A DNA stretch of 64,000 bases from positions 2,166,567 through 2,230,566 of the forward strand of contig JABFRS010000001.1 of the NCBI GenBank assembly GCA_013141055.1, read 5' to 3'. This DNA comes from Cyclobacteriaceae bacterium (GTDB lineage Bacteria > Bacteroidota > Bacteroidia > Cytophagales > Cyclobacteriaceae). This document shows positions 52,716-62,299 of this stretch, in pieces (the first letter of the stretch is position 1; each line of letters opens with the position of its first letter). Both the position numbers and the translations under genes were made by a program. The notes below the pieces were generated by a model. The model saw nothing but the letters and a program-made list of their open reading frames with translations. It was not told the origin of the DNA and searched no databases.

Positions 52716-55115
52716 ATGAATCGTACCATTCGCAAAGTTGCAGTTTTAGGTTCCGGTATCATGGGTTCGCGCATTGCGTGCCATTTTGCCAACATTGGAT
52801 GTAATGTCTTATTACTTGACATTGCGCCGAAAGAACTCAATGAAGAAGAAAAAAAGAAGGGGCTTACTTTGGATCATCCTTCTGTAAAAAACAGAATTGT
52901 TCAGAGTTCTTTTGATAGCACTCTTAAATCCAATCCAGCTCCTCTATACAGCAAGAAGTTTGCATCGCGCGTGACGCTTGGAAATTTTACAGATGACATG
53001 GCCAAGATCAAGAACTGCGATTGGACGATTGAGGTAGTGGTGGAAAATCTTGATGTAAAAAAGATCGTCTACGCGGAAGTTGAAAAGCACAGAACTCCCG
53101 GTACACTCATCACTTCAAATACATCGGGTATTCCTATTCACTTAATGGCAGAAGGTCGCAGCGAAGATTTTCAAAAGAATTTCTGTGGAACTCACTTCTT
53201 CAATCCTCCACGCTATCTGAAGTTGCTGGAAATTATTCCAACAGGAAAGACCGATCCTGAGATCACAAAATTCTTAATGTATTATGGAGACAAGTTCCTG
53301 GGAAAGACGACCGTGCTTTGTAAGGATACTCCTGCGTTCATTGGTAATCGTGTTGGGATCTATGGTTTGCTGAAGGTTATTGATTCCATGAAGAAGTTTG
53401 ATCTCAACGTTGATGAGATTGATAAACTAACCGGACCTGTTATCGGACGACCAAAGTCTGCAACGTTCAGAACATCGGATGTTGTTGGGCTTGACACGCT
53501 CGTAAAGGTTTCAAACAATCTTTATGCGGGATTAGTCAAGGATGAAGGTCGTGAGATGTTCAAGTTGCCAGAAGTAGTGACAAAGCTTGAGCAAAACAAA
53601 TGGCTTGGTGATAAAACGGGCCAGGGATTCTATAAAAAAACAAAGGGAGCAAAAGGCCAGACAGAAATTCTTACTCTTGATCTTAAGACCCTTGAGTATA
53701 AAGCAAAAGAGAAAGTAAAGTTTGCGACACTTGAAACCACCAAAGGAATTGATAATCTAAAGGATCGTTTTAAAGTACTTCTGGCCGGTAAAGACAAGGC
53801 AGGAGATTTTTATCGTGATGCTTTCTTTGGGTTATTCCAATATGTAACAAACAGAATCCCTGAAATCAGTGACGAGCTTTTCCGCATTGATGATGCAGTC
53901 TGCGGTGGCTTTGGATGGGAACTTGGTCCATTCGAAACCTGGGATGCAGTCGGTGTTGAGAAGAGTATTCCACTAATGGAAGCTTCAAACTATAAACCCG
54001 CTCAATGGGTTTATGATATGCTGGCAGCGGGCAACAAATCTTTTTATAAAGTAGAGGGAGGTCAACGTAAGTACTACGATATACCATCGAAATCATATAA
54101 GTCGATTCCAGGAAAAGAAAGTTTTATCATCCTTGAGAACAAGAGTGAGAATGTTGTATGGAAAAACCCGGGATCAAAAATTACAGATTTGGGAGACGGA
54201 GTTCTTGATTTTTCATGGCATACAAAGAGTTTCACACTTGGAAGTGAAGTGGTCGAAGGTTTAAACAAAGCCATTGATCTTGCTGAAAAAGATTACCGAG
54301 GCTTAGTCGTGGGTCATCAGGGCGCAGACTTTTCTTTAGGCGCAAACCTTGGACTCGTGTTCATGTATGCAATTGAACAAGAGTATGATGAGATTGATTT
54401 CATGATCAAAGCATTCCAGAATTCTGTGATGCGCATTCGTTATTCATCAGTACCGGTGGTGGTTTGTCCTCAAGGAAGAACATTGGGTGGTGGCTGTGAA
54501 ATGACAATGCATGCAGACATCGCACAAGCTGCAGCAGAAACATATATTGGTTTGGTTGAGGTGGGGGTTGGACTGATCCCAGGTGGTGGTGGCACAAAAG
54601 AATTTACGAAGAGAGTAAGTGACTCGCTGGAAGAAGGAGATGTTGAATTGAATGCATTACAGAATGCGTTTATGAATATTGCAACAGCACGTGTTGCAAC
54701 TTCCGCAGAAGAAGCGCGCGAGATTGGAATTTTAAAGAAGCTTGATCGTGTGTCAATGAATAAGGATCGTCAGATCACAGATGCAAAAGAAGCTGTGATT
54801 GAATTAGCAGACGCAGGATACACAATGCCATTGCAGGCAAAGAATATTAAAGTTCAGGGTCGTACCGGCCAGGCATTGTTCCTCGCAGGACTTCAGGGTA
54901 TGTTGATGGGAAAATATGTTTCTGAACACGATGTAAAAGTTGCCAAGTGGATCGCAAATATCATGTGCGGAGGCGACCTGACATCACCACAAGAAGTGAG
55001 TGAGCAATACTTATTGGATCTTGAACGTGAAGCATTCTTATCATTAACAGGTGAGAAGAAAACACTTGAGAGAATACAGGCAATTCTCACCGGTGGTAAG
55101 CCTTTAAGAAATTGA
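52716..55115 (+). CDS. fadJ: 3-hydroxyacyl-CoA dehydrogenase / enoyl-CoA hydratase (bifunctional)
   Basis: A 799-residue two-function beta-oxidation enzyme. The N-terminal dehydrogenase has GSGIMGSRIACHFANIG (NAD site, residues about 12-28), the ITSNTSGI motif and the FCGTHFFNPPRYLKLLEIIP motif (about 147-166). The C-terminal hydratase fold (about 530-790) has GADFSLGANLGL and GRTLGGGCEMTMHADI, with the active-site acid in VGLIPGGGGTKE. The order (dehydrogenase first) is opposite to E. coli FadB/FadJ and typical of Bacteroidota, so the symbol is by function. The thiolase gene follows after 59 bases. Confidence 0.9.
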   Translation: MNRTIRKVAVLGSGIMGSRIACHFANIGCNVLLLDIAPKELNEEEKKKGLTLDHPSVKNRIVQSSFDSTLKSNPAPLYSKKFASRVTLGNFTDDMAKIKNCDWTIEVVVENLDVKKIVYAEVEKHRTPGTLITSNTSGIPIHLMAEGRSEDFQKNFCGTHFFNPPRYLKLLEIIPTGKTDPEITKFLMYYGDKFLGKTTVLCKDTPAFIGNRVGIYGLLKVIDSMKKFDLNVDEIDKLTGPVIGRPKSATFRTSDVVGLDTLVKVSNNLYAGLVKDEGREMFKLPEVVTKLEQNKWLGDKTGQGFYKKTKGAKGQTEILTLDLKTLEYKAKEKVKFATLETTKGIDNLKDRFKVLLAGKDKAGDFYRDAFFGLFQYVTNRIPEISDELFRIDDAVCGGFGWELGPFETWDAVGVEKSIPLMEASNYKPAQWVYDMLAAGNKSFYKVEGGQRKYYDIPSKSYKSIPGKESFIILENKSENVVWKNPGSKITDLGDGVLDFSWHTKSFTLGSEVVEGLNKAIDLAEKDYRGLVVGHQGADFSLGANLGLVFMYAIEQEYDEIDFMIKAFQNSVMRIRYSSVPVVVCPQGRTLGGGCEMTMHADIAQAAAETYIGLVEVGVGLIPGGGGTKEFTKRVSDSLEEGDVELNALQNAFMNIATARVATSAEEAREIGILKKLDRVSMNKDRQITDAKEAVIELADAGYTMPLQAKNIKVQGRTGQALFLAGLQGMLMGKYVSEHDVKVAKWIANIMCGGDLTSPQEVSEQYLLDLEREAFLSLTGEKKTLERIQAILTGGKPLRN

Positions 55116-55174
55116 TTTGAAATTTTAAGAAAATTGGAGTCGGTTAATTATAGATAAGATTAAACACAAAGATT

Positions 55175-56350
55175 ATGGATGCATATATAGTAGGAGGTTA
55201 TCGCACGGCGGTGGGGAAGGCAAAGAAGGGAGGATTTCGTTTTGTAAGACCGGATGATCTTGCAACAGATGTGATCAAATACCTGGTTAAATCAATTCCA
55301 GGCCTTGAAAATAAAATGGTTGACGATCTTATCGTTGGCAATGCTGTTCCGGAAGCAGAGCAGGGGATGCAAATGGGAAGAATGATCTCTCTGATGGCAC
55401 TTGGAATTGAAGTTCCGGGACTTGTAATCAATCGTTATTGTGGTTCGGGTGTTGAAGCCATTGCAATCGCCAGCGCACGTATTCATGCCGGTCAGGCGGA
55501 TATCATCATCGCGGGAGGAACGGAATCCATGTCATTGGTACCAGTAATGGGATTCAAAACAGCTTTGAATTATACGATAGCCAAAGAACATCCGACTTAC
55601 TATACAAGCATGGGTCTAACGGCTGAAGAGATATCAAGAGAGTATAAAGTGACAAGGGAAGAACAGGATCAGTTCTCATACGAATCACACATGAAAGCGG
55701 CAGCGGCATGGAAAGAAGGAAAATTCAAGGATGAGATTGTACCGATCTCCGTGAAAGAAGTTTATGTTGATGAGAACATGAAGAAAAAGACCCGCGAGTA
55801 TATCGTTGAGAAAGATGAAGGTATTCGTGCGGACACAACGGTTGAAGGACTTTCAAAACTGAAGCCTGTATTCGCAGCAGGCGGAACAGTGACCGCAGGA
55901 AATTCTTCTCAGACATCTGATGGGGCAGCATTTGTTGTTGTGATGAGCGAACGAATGGTGAAGCAACTTAATCTCAAGCCAATCGCCCGAATGGTAAGTT
56001 ATGCAACAGCAGGTGTTGATCCCCGTGTGATGGGCATTGGACCCGTAGCAGCAATTCCAAAGGCATTGAAAATTGCGGGCAAGCAATTGAATGATATTGA
56101 TTTGATTGAGTTGAACGAAGCTTTCGCGGCACAATCACTGGCAGTTGTGAAAACACTGGGTATTGATCGTAGCAAAGTGAATGTGAACGGTGGCGCAATC
56201 GCGGTGGGCCATCCACTGGGATCTTCCGGAGCACGTTTATCCGTTCAGTTATTTAATGAGATGAGAAGACAGAAAAAGAAATACGGAATGGTCACAGCGT
56301 GCGTTGGTGGTGGCCAGGGAGTAGCGGGTATTTATGAATTCCTTAGCTAA
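55175..56350 (+). CDS. fadA: Acetyl-CoA C-acyltransferase (thiolase)
   Basis: A 391-residue thiolase that completes the beta-oxidation cycle by releasing acetyl-CoA. The acyl-binding Cys is in NRYCGSGVEAIAIAS (about residue 90), the catalytic His in NVNGGAIAVGHPLGSSGAR (about residue 348), and the second Cys in MVTACVGGGQG (about residue 378). Fits the operon with the upstream dehydrogenase/hydratase and the downstream acyl-CoA dehydrogenase. Confidence 0.94.
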   Translation: MDAYIVGGYRTAVGKAKKGGFRFVRPDDLATDVIKYLVKSIPGLENKMVDDLIVGNAVPEAEQGMQMGRMISLMALGIEVPGLVINRYCGSGVEAIAIASARIHAGQADIIIAGGTESMSLVPVMGFKTALNYTIAKEHPTYYTSMGLTAEEISREYKVTREEQDQFSYESHMKAAAAWKEGKFKDEIVPISVKEVYVDENMKKKTREYIVEKDEGIRADTTVEGLSKLKPVFAAGGTVTAGNSSQTSDGAAFVVVMSERMVKQLNLKPIARMVSYATAGVDPRVMGIGPVAAIPKALKIAGKQLNDIDLIELNEAFAAQSLAVVKTLGIDRSKVNVNGGAIAVGHPLGSSGARLSVQLFNEMRRQKKKYGMVTACVGGGQGVAGIYEFLS

Positions 56351-56391
56351 TGGATAACAACCAAAAACGATCAAAGAAATATTAAAAACAT

Positions 56392-58194
56392 ATGGCAACG
56401 ACAACACAAATTAACAAAGCGATCAAAGGAGGAGAGTTCCTGATTCGTGAAACGAAGGCGCATGAAATTTTCACACCGGAAGATTTCAATGAAGAGCAAA
56501 AAATGATTGCACAAACGTGTAAAGATTTTTTGAAGCAGGAAGTATATCCACGTCTGGATGAGATTGATTCGCAAAAGGATCCTAAGCTAATGCCGGCATT
56601 ACTTGATAAAGCGGGTGAGCTGGGTCTGCTGGGAACATCGGTTCCTCAGGAGTTAGGTGGTTTCGGAATGGATTTCAACACAACGATGCTTGTTGCCGAA
56701 ACACTTGGTGCTGGATATTCTTTTGCTGTAGCAATCTCAGCTCATACAGGAATCGGAACATTACCGATCCTTTATTATGGAAATGAAGCTCAGAAGAAAA
56801 AGTACATCCCAAATCTTGCTTCTGGCAAATGGAAAGCTTCTTATTGCTTGACCGAGCCTGATTCAGGTTCAGATGCCAATAGCGGAAAGACAAAAGCAAC
56901 GCTATCCTCTGATGGAAAAAACTATCTGATCAATGGACAAAAGATGTGGATCACCAATGGCGGTTTCGCTGACATCTTTATTGTTTTTGCAAAGATTGAA
57001 AACGACAAGAATCTTACCGCCTTCATCGTTGAGAAAACATTCGGCGGCATCACAATGAATGAAGAAGAGAAAAAGATGGGGATCAAGGGATCATCCACAC
57101 GTCAGATATTCTTCAACGATTGTAAAGTTCCTGTTGAAAATATGTTGAGCGACCGTGAAAACGGTTTTAAGATCGCTGTTAACATTTTGAATATTGGTCG
57201 TATCAAGCTAGGCGTTGCAGCAGTAGGTGGAAGCAAGATGACAATTTCTGCAGCGATTAAGTATGCAAAAGAACGCAAACAGTTTGGAACACCGATTTCT
57301 AACTTCGGTGCGATCAAACATAAGATCGCAGAAGTTACAACTGCCATTTATGCTTCGGAGTCTGCACACTATCGTGCATCTCAGAATATTGATGATGCTT
57401 ACAATGCCTTTGTTGCGGAAGGTATGGATTCCGCGAAAGCGAGACTTAAAGCATTGGAAGAATTTGCTATTGAGTGCGCGATATTAAAGGTGCATGGATC
57501 AGAAGTGCTTGACTTAGCAGTTGATGAAGGTGTTCAGATCTTTGGAGGAATGGGATTCTCAGCAGAAAGTCCGATGGATCGTGCCTACAGAGATGCGCGT
57601 ATCAACAGGATCTTCGAAGGAACAAATGAAATCAATCGACTTCTTACAATTGATATGTTGATGAAACGTGCAATGAAAGGAACGTTGGATCTTATGAATC
57701 CTGCAATGGCAGTTCAAAAAGAATTGATGGGTATTCCGGATTTTGGAGCAAGTGATGACACTGCACTTTTCGCAAAAGAAAAGAAGGCTCTTAATAATCT
57801 AAAGAAAGCCGGCCTAATGGTTTCGGGTGCAGCGGTACAGAAGTTTATGATGAAACTTTCTGAAGAGCAGGAGGTATTGATGAATCTTGCCGACATGCTT
57901 ATCGAAGGTTACGTTGCAGAATCAGTTTTGCTTCGCGTAGAAAAGCAGATTGGAGTTCGTGGAGAAAAGGCTTGTGCAATGGAAAAGGAAATGGCAATTA
58001 TTTATCTGCATGGTGCGATTGAGAAAGCAGCAAGCGCGGGTAAACAGGCTATCTACGCATTTGCAGAAGGTGATGAATTGAGATTGATGCTCCTGGGATT
58101 GAAGAGATTTACAAAGATCGATCCTTACAATCTTAAAGAAGCAAGAAGAAGGGTTGCAGTCTACGCTGTTGAAAAGGGAGAATATCCTTTTTAG
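56392..58194 (+). CDS. Acyl-CoA dehydrogenase
   Basis: A 600-residue FAD enzyme for the first step of beta-oxidation. The FAD/substrate motifs YCLTEPDSGSDANS (about residues 154-167), WITNGGFADIF, and KERKQFGTPISNFGAIK are present. The catalytic base region is IFEGTNEINRLL (Glu about residue 410). Beyond about residue 420 it has a helical C-terminal extension of 170 residues, placing it with the long Bacteroidota/VLCAD-like group. It is the last gene of the operon and is followed by a strong terminator. Confidence 0.92.
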   Translation: MATTTQINKAIKGGEFLIRETKAHEIFTPEDFNEEQKMIAQTCKDFLKQEVYPRLDEIDSQKDPKLMPALLDKAGELGLLGTSVPQELGGFGMDFNTTMLVAETLGAGYSFAVAISAHTGIGTLPILYYGNEAQKKKYIPNLASGKWKASYCLTEPDSGSDANSGKTKATLSSDGKNYLINGQKMWITNGGFADIFIVFAKIENDKNLTAFIVEKTFGGITMNEEEKKMGIKGSSTRQIFFNDCKVPVENMLSDRENGFKIAVNILNIGRIKLGVAAVGGSKMTISAAIKYAKERKQFGTPISNFGAIKHKIAEVTTAIYASESAHYRASQNIDDAYNAFVAEGMDSAKARLKALEEFAIECAILKVHGSEVLDLAVDEGVQIFGGMGFSAESPMDRAYRDARINRIFEGTNEINRLLTIDMLMKRAMKGTLDLMNPAMAVQKELMGIPDFGASDDTALFAKEKKALNNLKKAGLMVSGAAVQKFMMKLSEEQEVLMNLADMLIEGYVAESVLLRVEKQIGVRGEKACAMEKEMAIIYLHGAIEKAASAGKQAIYAFAEGDELRLMLLGLKRFTKIDPYNLKEARRRVAVYAVEKGEYPF

Positions 58195-58212
58195 AATTTC
58201 ATATAATTATTG

Positions 58213-58242
58213 AAAAGGGTCAGAGAAATCTGGCCCTTTTTT
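58213..58242 (+). terminator. Rho-independent terminator of the beta-oxidation operon
   Basis: A 12-base stem AAAAGGGTCAGA/TCTGGCCCTTTT (one G-T pair) with a GAAA loop and six Ts. Confidence 0.93.
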
Positions 58243-58406
58243 GTTTTAGAGAATCCAAAGTGAAAAGAACTCTGTCTGGAGTGGCCTTCGCTTCTTTTCT
58301 TCTTACCAACACCTTAAGCAGGATTCCATACACCTCGGCTTTATTCGGCCAACAAGAGGGCATCCTTCTCGTAAAGAACCCCAAATTAGTAGTGTAAATA
58401 CAGATT

Positions 58407-59678
58407 ATGAGAAAATCAGGACTCATCTTTTTTCTAAGTCTCTTGCTGAGCAGCTCTGTCCTTCAGGCACAGCCTCTCACAATTGATCAATGCTATGAGC
58501 TGGCACGGAAAAATTATCCATTGATCAAGCAAAAGGAATTGCTGGTCAAGAGCATGGAGTTTACCATCGCGAATGCTCAATCAGGCTATCTGCCTCAGGT
58601 CACGATCTACGGACAGGCAACCTATCAGTCAGATGTCACACGATTACCCGTTTCCGGAATTCCTGGATTGGGTGGTGTTGAACCCTTATCCAAGGATCAG
58701 TATAAAGTCTACGGAGAATTGAATCAGACCATTTATGATGGAGGAGCCATTAAAAATCAGGCATCTGTTCAAACAGCCGGTACTCTTGTGGAGCAACAAA
58801 AAGTAGAAGTTGAATTGTATAAGATCAAAGAAAGGATCAATCAGCTTTTCTTCGGTGTATTGCTGATGGATGCACAACTTGTTCAGGTTGACTTATTAAA
58901 AGACGATTTGAAAACATCGTTAGCGAAAACTGAATCGGCCATTCGTAATGGAACAGCTTTTAAAACGAATGCAGACATTTTACAGGCAGAGCTTTTAAAA
59001 TCAGATCAACGCATCATTGAAATGAAGTCTGCGCGTAAAGGATATCTTGATATGCTCGGATATTTTATCAATCAGACGTTGGGAGATAATACCATCCTTG
59101 AGAAACCGGCGATTATTTTATTTGAGAAGACAGCATCAATCAAGCGACCAGAGTTGACACTATATCAATTCCAAAGTGATTTGATTGGCGCACAATACAA
59201 GTCGAATACGACACGTAACATGCCAAAGTTGGGATTTTTTGTTCAAGGTGGATATGGTAAGCCGGCATTAAATCAGTTGAATAATTCGTTCGACACATAT
59301 TATCTCGGTGGAGTGAGAATGAGCTGGGCGCTGTCCGGATTTTATAACTCAAAAAGAGACAAACAACTTTTAGATGTAAACGCACAGGTTGTTAATACGC
59401 AGAAAGACATTTTTCTCTTCAACACAGATCTTACGTTAAAACAACAAAGCCAGGAAGTATACAAGCTTCAGGACTTGATCACGGTAGACAATCAGATTAT
59501 TGAGTTGCGCGTGAAGATAAAAAACACATCAAAATCACAGCACGAGAACGGAGTAATCTCTACCAGTGACTACTTAAGAGAGTTGAATGCAGAGGATGCT
59601 TCCAAACAGAACCTGCTCCTTCACCAGGTGCAATTGATGCTTGCCCAGTATAATTATCAAACTACAACAGGAAACTAA
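58407..59678 (+). CDS. TolC-family outer-membrane efflux protein
   Basis: A 423-residue outer-membrane channel with signal peptide MRKSGLIFFLSLLLSSSVLQA. Two repeats of the OEP fold follow, with the first-helix motif LTIDQCYELARKNYPLI (about residues 24-40) and the beta-strand segment LGFFVQGGYGKP. It begins a five-or-more gene export operon with adaptor, two ATPases and two permeases, nine bases before the adaptor start. Confidence 0.9.
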   Translation: MRKSGLIFFLSLLLSSSVLQAQPLTIDQCYELARKNYPLIKQKELLVKSMEFTIANAQSGYLPQVTIYGQATYQSDVTRLPVSGIPGLGGVEPLSKDQYKVYGELNQTIYDGGAIKNQASVQTAGTLVEQQKVEVELYKIKERINQLFFGVLLMDAQLVQVDLLKDDLKTSLAKTESAIRNGTAFKTNADILQAELLKSDQRIIEMKSARKGYLDMLGYFINQTLGDNTILEKPAIILFEKTASIKRPELTLYQFQSDLIGAQYKSNTTRNMPKLGFFVQGGYGKPALNQLNNSFDTYYLGGVRMSWALSGFYNSKRDKQLLDVNAQVVNTQKDIFLFNTDLTLKQQSQEVYKLQDLITVDNQIIELRVKIKNTSKSQHENGVISTSDYLRELNAEDASKQNLLLHQVQLMLAQYNYQTTTGN

Positions 59679-59687
59679 CAATTCGTT

Positions 59688-60614
59688 ATGAAAAATTTTA
59701 TCATAAACTCTTCAACAAATATGAATCTAAAACTCGCTGCCATCGCGCTTTTGATTGGATTGAGTTCCTGTGGAAATAAATCCGGTGACTATGATGCATC
59801 CGGAAACTTTGAAGCAGAAGAGACGATCATCTCAGCAGAAGCAACTGGAAAAATTCTTCAACTGAATATGGATGAAGGCCAGGTTTTGAAATCCGGTCAA
59901 CAGATTGGTTACATCGACACCATTCAGCTTTATCTGAAGAAGAAGCAATTGAGTTATTCTGTTAAAGCTGTTCTAGCAAAGAGACCGGATGCTTCCAGTC
60001 AGCTTTCAACGATTCAAAAACAGATCGAAACGGCTACTTATGAAAAAGCCAGAGTCGAGAATCTGTTAAAGGATGACGCAGCGACAAAAAAACAACTTGA
60101 TGATTTAAATGCACAGATTGATTTGCTGCAGAAGCAATATCGCTCACTGCAGGTGTCACTCGGCATCAGTACGAATTCATTTCAGAGTGAGACGCTTCCT
60201 TTGATTGCTCAGATTGAGCAGCTGGAAGACCAAATAAAAAAATCAGTAATCATTAATCCCCTTGAAGGAACCGTTCTTACCAAGTATGCTGAGAAGGATG
60301 AAGTGGTTACAGCGGGCAAAGCCATTTACAAAATTGCTGATTTGTCTAAGATCTTATTGAGAGTTTATATCTCGGGAGACCAACTCACGTCTATTAAGAT
60401 TGGGCAAAAGATAAAAGTATCTGTGGATGATGTTGATGGAGGCTCTAAAAATTATGAAGGTGTTGTGGAATGGGTATCCGACAAGGCAGAGTTTACACCC
60501 AAGACAATTCAAACCAAGGAAGAACGGGCAAATCTTGTTTATGCAGTCAAGATCAAGGTTAGCAATGATGGATTTCTGAAAATAGGAATGTACGCAGACG
60601 TAAACTTTAAGTAA
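59688..60614 (+). CDS. HlyD/membrane-fusion-type efflux adaptor lipoprotein
   Basis: A 308-residue periplasmic adaptor. The lipobox LIGLSSC (Cys about residue 28) follows a hydrophobic segment; a Met at residue 12 (59721) may be the true start. The biotinyl-lipoyl-like halves are EATGKILQLNMDEGQVLKSG (about 47-66) and INPLEGTVLTKYAEKDEVV. They flank a coiled-coil hairpin (about 85-180), as in YbhG/YhiI-type adaptors that work with ABC-2 exporters. Confidence 0.9.
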   Translation: MKNFIINSSTNMNLKLAAIALLIGLSSCGNKSGDYDASGNFEAEETIISAEATGKILQLNMDEGQVLKSGQQIGYIDTIQLYLKKKQLSYSVKAVLAKRPDASSQLSTIQKQIETATYEKARVENLLKDDAATKKQLDDLNAQIDLLQKQYRSLQVSLGISTNSFQSETLPLIAQIEQLEDQIKKSVIINPLEGTVLTKYAEKDEVVTAGKAIYKIADLSKILLRVYISGDQLTSIKIGQKIKVSVDDVDGGSKNYEGVVEWVSDKAEFTPKTIQTKEERANLVYAVKIKVSNDGFLKIGMYADVNFK

Positions 60615-60634
60615 GGGGACAAACATTCTGAATC

Positions 60635-61558
60635 ATGGAAACTTCTGTTAAGGTCGAGGGTATTCATAAAAGCTTCAAGGTCGGAAAGACTGAAGTAAAG
60701 GCTTTGAATGACATATCATTTGAAGTTACGAAGGGAGAAGTGTTTGGATTGATTGGTCCTGATGGAGCCGGAAAGACGACACTTTTCAGAATTCTAACAA
60801 CACTCATGCTGGCGAATGAAGGGAACGCCTGGGTGGATGGATTTGAAGTAAAGCAGCAATACAGAGAAATAAGAAACAGGGTTGGGTATATGCCCGGTCG
60901 CTTTTCACTTTACCAGGATCTTACCGTTGAAGAAAACCTTAATTTTTTTGCAACGCTGTTCAATACAACGCTTGAAGAGAATTATGATCTGGTTAAAAGC
61001 ATTTATCAGCAGATCGAGCCATTCAAAAAAAGAAAGGCAGGAGCCTTGTCCGGTGGGATGAAACAAAAACTCGCGTTGAGTTGTGCATTGATACACAGAC
61101 CGACGGTTTTATTTCTGGATGAACCTACGACAGGTGTGGATGCGGTTTCGCGAAAGGAATTTTGGGAACTTCTCCGTCAGTTGCAGGAGCATGGAATTAC
61201 GATTGTTGTTTCAACACCATACATGGATGAAGCAAGTCTTTGTGATCGTGTAGCGCTGATGCAAGGTGGAAGAATAATGGAGATCAACTCTCCAAAGGCA
61301 ATCACTGAAAATTTCAAAAAGCCACTGTGGGCAGTACGATCAGAAAACATGTATCAGTTGATGCTCAATCTGCGTGCTCTTGAAAGTGTAGATACATGCT
61401 ATCCTTTTGGACAATATCATCATGTGGTGTTCAAAGGAGATATAAACAATGTGGAGGAGGCAAAGCAGGCAATCTCAGGATTGTCTGATAAGAATATTGA
61501 AGTTCAAAGAATTCAGGCCACGATAGAAGATTGTTTTATGGAACTCATGCGCAAATGA
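60635..61558 (+). CDS. ABC transporter ATP-binding protein 1
   Basis: A 307-residue ABC ATPase. Walker A is GPDGAGKTT (about residues 41-49), the signature LSGGMKQKLAL (about 137-147), and Walker B VLFLDEPTTGVD. The C-terminal 75 residues are an extension typical of ABC-2 export ATPases. The GPDGAG start of Walker A (Asp instead of Asn) is typical of the first ATPase of YbhF-type pairs. It overlaps the next gene by four bases. Confidence 0.92.
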   Translation: METSVKVEGIHKSFKVGKTEVKALNDISFEVTKGEVFGLIGPDGAGKTTLFRILTTLMLANEGNAWVDGFEVKQQYREIRNRVGYMPGRFSLYQDLTVEENLNFFATLFNTTLEENYDLVKSIYQQIEPFKKRKAGALSGGMKQKLALSCALIHRPTVLFLDEPTTGVDAVSRKEFWELLRQLQEHGITIVVSTPYMDEASLCDRVALMQGGRIMEINSPKAITENFKKPLWAVRSENMYQLMLNLRALESVDTCYPFGQYHHVVFKGDINNVEEAKQAISGLSDKNIEVQRIQATIEDCFMELMRK

Positions 61559-62298
61559 AAAACGAAAACGCAATATCAGTTCAACAGCTGACCAAACGGT
61601 TTGGTGCCTTCACTGCGGTGAATGGAATCACCTTTGATGTCAAGCAAGGTGAGATCTTCGGATTTCTGGGTGCAAATGGGGCGGGCAAAACTACTGCGAT
61701 GCGAATGCTTTGTGGATTATCTTTTCCAACAAGCGGACAGGCATCGGTAGCAGGTTATGATCTTTTCAAGGATGCAGAAAAAATAAAAAAAAGCATCGGG
61801 TACATGAGTCAGAAATTTTCATTGTATGAAGACCTTACGATTCGTGAGAACATCCGCTTCTATGGAGGCATTTATGGATTGAGTGATAAGGATATAAAGC
61901 TGAAAACAGATTTAATGGTAGACCAGCTTCACCTGCAGGAACAAGTTGACAAGCTTGTTAAATCATTGCCACTAGGATGGAAACAGAAACTTTCATTTTC
62001 TGTGTCTATGCTTCATCAGCCAAAGATTGTTTTCCTGGATGAACCAACAGGCGGTGTCGATCCCGTAACGCGACGCGAATTCTGGACGATGATCTATGAA
62101 GCAGCAGGCAATGGAACCACAGTTTTTGTTACGACACACTATATGGATGAAGCTGAGTATTGCGACAGAGTTTCTATCATGGTTGATGGAAGAATAGATG
62201 CTCTTGATACACCAATGGAATTGAAGCGTCAATTCAATGCTCCAAGTATGGAGGAAGTTTTTGTTCACCTGGCGAGAAAAGCAAAACGAGGAGAATAA
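61555..62298 (+). CDS. ABC transporter ATP-binding protein 2
   Basis: A 247-residue ABC ATPase. Walker A is GANGAGKTTAMR (about residues 40-51) and Walker B VFLDEPTGGVDP. The signature region reads KSLPLGWKQKLSF, so the LSGGQ motif is degenerate (SLPLG), which suggests that only one composite ATP site of the pair is fully active. The start is the ATG at 61555, overlapping the previous stop as ATGA; the frame's earlier start at 61531 lies within the upstream gene. In relatives the two ATPases can be fused as one chain (YbhF). Confidence 0.9.
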   Translation: MKNENAISVQQLTKRFGAFTAVNGITFDVKQGEIFGFLGANGAGKTTAMRMLCGLSFPTSGQASVAGYDLFKDAEKIKKSIGYMSQKFSLYEDLTIRENIRFYGGIYGLSDKDIKLKTDLMVDQLHLQEQVDKLVKSLPLGWKQKLSFSVSMLHQPKIVFLDEPTGGVDPVTRREFWTMIYEAAGNGTTVFVTTHYMDEAEYCDRVSIMVDGRIDALDTPMELKRQFNAPSMEEVFVHLARKAKRGE

Positions 62299-62299
62299 C

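Noticed and set aside
58260-58397. 45-codon plus-strand frame with a GTG start (MKRTLSGVAFASF...)
   Set aside because: It follows a strong terminator without a promoter box and resembles no family I know. Too short to support.
58220-58426. 68-residue minus-strand frame next to the terminator
   Set aside because: It starts inside the downstream TolC gene, overlaps the terminator stem, and has no promoter box or recognisable feature.
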